A DNA stretch of 7,628 nucleotides from an uncultured Eubacteriales bacterium (GTDB lineage: Bacteria > Bacillota > Clostridia > Lachnospirales > Anaerotignaceae), in assembly GCA_900548595.1 (NCBI GenBank), contig URLB01000097.1, positions 1 through 7,628 of the forward strand, read 5' to 3'. Positions 6,293-7,628 of this stretch are shown piece by piece (the first letter of the stretch is position 1; every line of letters begins with the position of its first letter). The notes under the pieces were generated by a model. The model did no database searches. It saw nothing but the letters and a program-made list of their open reading frames with translations, and was not told the DNA's origin. Both the position numbers and the translations under genes were made by a program.

Positions 6293-6919
6293 ATGGCTGA
6301 TTTAACGATAATGTGTTTCGGAGACAGCATAACATACGGTTATTGCTGTGAGTACGGAAAAGATTATGTTTCGCTTTTAAAGGAAAAGGTTAAAGAGGAT
6401 TTTTCGGAATATGATATAGTAATAAGAAACAGAGGCGTAAACGGAGAAAGTTCAAGAGCTGGTCTTGCAAGATTGGATAATGAACTGGAATCATATAATC
6501 CGAATATCGTTATTATGCTTTTCGGTTCAAATGACAGCGCATATAACCTATGGTACCATATCGGTCTTGATGAATTTTCGTGTAATTACGATGAAATAAT
6601 AACCGAAGTGCAAAACAGAGGTGTAAAAATGGTACTGATTACGCCTCCTCCTGTAATAGAAGACGAAGAAATGCCGTTTATAGACAATGAAGTATTGGAT
6701 AAATACTGTGATATAATAAAATCTAAAGGTAAAAAATTTGATATTCCCGTTATAGATATGAACGAAGCTTTCTTAAAAGCCGACAATGGCAACATTAAGC
6801 AATTTCTTCAGTGGGACGGCATACATATAAGTACCGAGGGTTATCGATTATTTTTTGAAACCGTTTATAAAATATTAGAGCCCATAATATTTAACTATAT
6901 AAATTCAAAGTTAAAGTAA
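6293..6919 (+). CDS. Cytoplasmic SGNH/GDSL-family hydrolase, substrate unknown
   Basis: This is a serine esterase/lipase-fold protein of 208 residues, the usual size of a single-domain SGNH hydrolase. All four blocks are seen: block I FGDSITYG (9-16, nucleophile S12), block II RGVNGESS (47-54, oxyanion G51), block III FGSNDS (77-82, oxyanion N80) and block V DGIHISTEG (175-183, catalytic D175 and H178). No signal peptide or membrane segment is present, so it should act inside the cell. It starts 5 bases after the aroA stop and must be cotranscribed with the aromatic genes, yet no step of that pathway needs an esterase. Relatives include acyl-CoA thioesterases, acetyl-sugar esterases and rhamnogalacturonan acetylesterases; the substrate cannot be chosen from sequence. 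It ends in two tandem stop codons (TAA TAA), followed closely by a terminator. Confidence 0.9.
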   Translation: MADLTIMCFGDSITYGYCCEYGKDYVSLLKEKVKEDFSEYDIVIRNRGVNGESSRAGLARLDNELESYNPNIVIMLFGSNDSAYNLWYHIGLDEFSCNYDEIITEVQNRGVKMVLITPPPVIEDEEMPFIDNEVLDKYCDIIKSKGKKFDIPVIDMNEAFLKADNGNIKQFLQWDGIHISTEGYRLFFETVYKILEPIIFNYINSKLK

Positions 6920-6937
6920 TAAACTATTTTAAATCAT

Positions 6938-6982
6938 AAAAAGGAGTTCGGTTTGACTCACAGTCTTTCCGTCCTCCTTTTT
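6938..6982. terminator. Bidirectional intrinsic terminator between convergent operons
   Basis: AAAAAGGAG (6938-6946) pairs with CTCCTTTTT (6974-6982). Further pairing inside the loop is CGG (6949-6951) with CCG (6969-6971) and GACT (6955-6958) with AGTC (6962-6965), closing a CAC tip. A run of T follows on the plus strand, and the A run on the left gives a U run for transcripts from the right. It therefore can end both the aro-SGNH transcript and the NUDIX-DUF523 transcript. The internal loops make it an imperfect hairpin. Confidence 0.75.
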
Positions 6983-7021
6983 TCTGTACTTATCTAATAT
7001 TTTTCGGTACAAATTATTTTC

Positions 7022-7450
7022 TTAAATACACTTATCACTGTTTTCTCCGAAAACGTCTATTCCGTTTTTCATAAAAAGTTCCGCCGTTATACCGTTTCCG
7101 TCTTTAAGAGTTCTTGTAAACTCTCCGTTATATATTTTTCCACAGCCGCATGACGGACTGTTCTCCTTAAGTATAGCCTTTTTGCACCCAAACAGCTTCG
7201 CAAGCTTAATCGCCTCATCAGCTCCCTTTTTATATTCTTCCGTAACGTCGATACCGTTTTCTGTTTTTACACGCCCGTCTTTTATTTCAGCCGGCATTCT
7301 CGGCGTAGGAAGTCCGCCCATTATTTCCGGGCATATCGGTATCAGATTATATTTTTCCTTAAGATCAATTATTTTTTCATTCGGTTTACTGTTTCCGTCA
7401 TATCTGCATGATACTCCCAAAAGACATGCGCTGACAATTATATTTTCCAT
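7022..7450 (-). CDS. DUF523 family protein, TudS-like (possible thiouracil desulfidase-type iron-sulfur enzyme)
   Basis: This 142-residue protein is a full-length, typical DUF523 member. The conserved text is SACLLGVSCRYDG (7-19), ICPEIMGGLPTPRMPAEI (39-56), NGIDVTEEYKKGA (65-77), and LKENSPSCGCGKIYNGEF (94-111). The family includes TudS, which removes sulfur from 2-thiouracil with a [4Fe-4S] cluster held by three conserved cysteines; candidates here are C9, C40 and C101, with C15 and C103 also present. Many members have no tested substrate, so only the family is certain. No signal peptide is seen. The ATG at 7450 has a strong AGGAGGGG (7453-7460) that sits unusually close. The start overlaps the end of the upstream NUDIX gene by 13 bases, so the two are probably translated together. 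Confidence 0.92.
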   Translation of the reverse strand: MENIIVSACLLGVSCRYDGNSKPNEKIIDLKEKYNLIPICPEIMGGLPTPRMPAEIKDGRVKTENGIDVTEEYKKGADEAIKLAKLFGCKKAILKENSPSCGCGKIYNGEFTRTLKDGNGITAELFMKNGIDVFGENSDKCI

Positions 7451-7628
7451 AGCCCCTCCTGCCTATTTATTCGCTTTCCGTTAAGAACTGCGTCCATAAG
7501 TCTATCGCCTTTATATACAAGCTTCAATGAGAAAAAAGGATCATCTCGTTCAATAAGGTCTAAAAATATTCTGTCTCCCTCCCACATAGGCAGTTTAATA
7601 ACATCTTTCTTTTTGACCCATTCCAAAT
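7438..7628 (-). CDS. NUDIX hydrolase, C-terminal part only (8-oxo-dGTP diphosphatase-like)
   Basis: The gene enters from the right edge, so the N-terminal part and the NUDIX box itself are outside. The visible 62 residues begin with the last codons before the edge; the codon at 7624-7626 is TTG and is probably an internal leucine, not a start. The text LEWVKKKDVIKLPMWEGDRIFLDL followed by FFSLKLVYKGDRL is the characteristic C-terminal part of a Firmicute NUDIX subfamily annotated as 8-oxo-dGTP diphosphatase (MutT-like), where WEGD and the FFS...Y.GD strand are conserved. Such enzymes hydrolyse oxidised nucleotides in the cytoplasm. The stop lies inside the start region of the DUF523 gene. The catalytic residues cannot be checked, so the substrate is open. 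Confidence 0.8.
   Translation of the reverse strand, partial: LEWVKKKDVIKLPMWEGDRIFLDLIERDDPFFSLKLVYKGDRLMDAVLNGKRINRQEGLWKI

Noticed and set aside
6985..7011. TGTAC...GTACA inverted repeat after the terminator.
   Set aside because: Arms of only five bases with a loop of 17 bases; likely chance, and the nearby hairpin already explains termination.
7182..7484. A 100-codon plus-strand open frame over the DUF523 gene.
   Set aside because: The minus-strand DUF523 protein is complete and well conserved, so this frame is a shadow.

Overview
The window looks like chromosomal DNA of an anaerobic, endospore-forming Firmicute, most likely a member of the Clostridia. It is AT-rich, prefers ATA and AGA codons, has strong Shine-Dalgarno (SD) sites ahead of most genes, and carries the sporulation genes spoIIIAA-AE. 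Genes are tightly packed. No stretch over 300 bases lacks a gene; the longest gaps are 180 bases (2709-2888) and 102 bases (6920-7021). I see no tRNA, rRNA, CRISPR array, insertion sequence or phage gene.

Left part, minus strand (1-2708): the first five genes of the spoIIIA operon, in the order AA, AB, AC, AD, AE. SpoIIIAE runs off the left edge, and AF, AG and AH would lie outside. These genes encode the mother-cell side of the channel that joins mother cell and forespore during engulfment. AA is the cytoplasmic ATPase and AB to AE are membrane proteins. Stops and starts overlap or lie within 17 bases, so the genes are surely cotranscribed.

Middle, plus strand (2889-6919): a divergently transcribed operon for aromatic amino acids. 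It contains a DAHP synthase (first step of the shikimate pathway, placed as aroF), prephenate dehydrogenase with a C-terminal ACT domain (tyrA), EPSP synthase (aroA) and a small cytoplasmic SGNH-fold hydrolase of unknown substrate. Junctions are 1-base, 4-base and 5-base, which indicates one transcript. The pathway genes aroB, aroD, aroE, aroK, aroC and pheA are not in this window. An intrinsic terminator that can work in both directions closes the operon.

Right part, minus strand (7022-7628): a DUF523/TudS-like protein whose start overlaps the end of a NUDIX hydrolase by 13 bases. The NUDIX gene enters from the right edge and only its C-terminal 62 residues are visible.

Overall this is mostly ordinary core genome. 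I did not find a convincing new system. The points most worth a second look are the NUDIX-DUF523 coupled pair, the SGNH hydrolase embedded in the aromatic operon, and the palindromes in the divergent control region between spoIIIAA and aroF.
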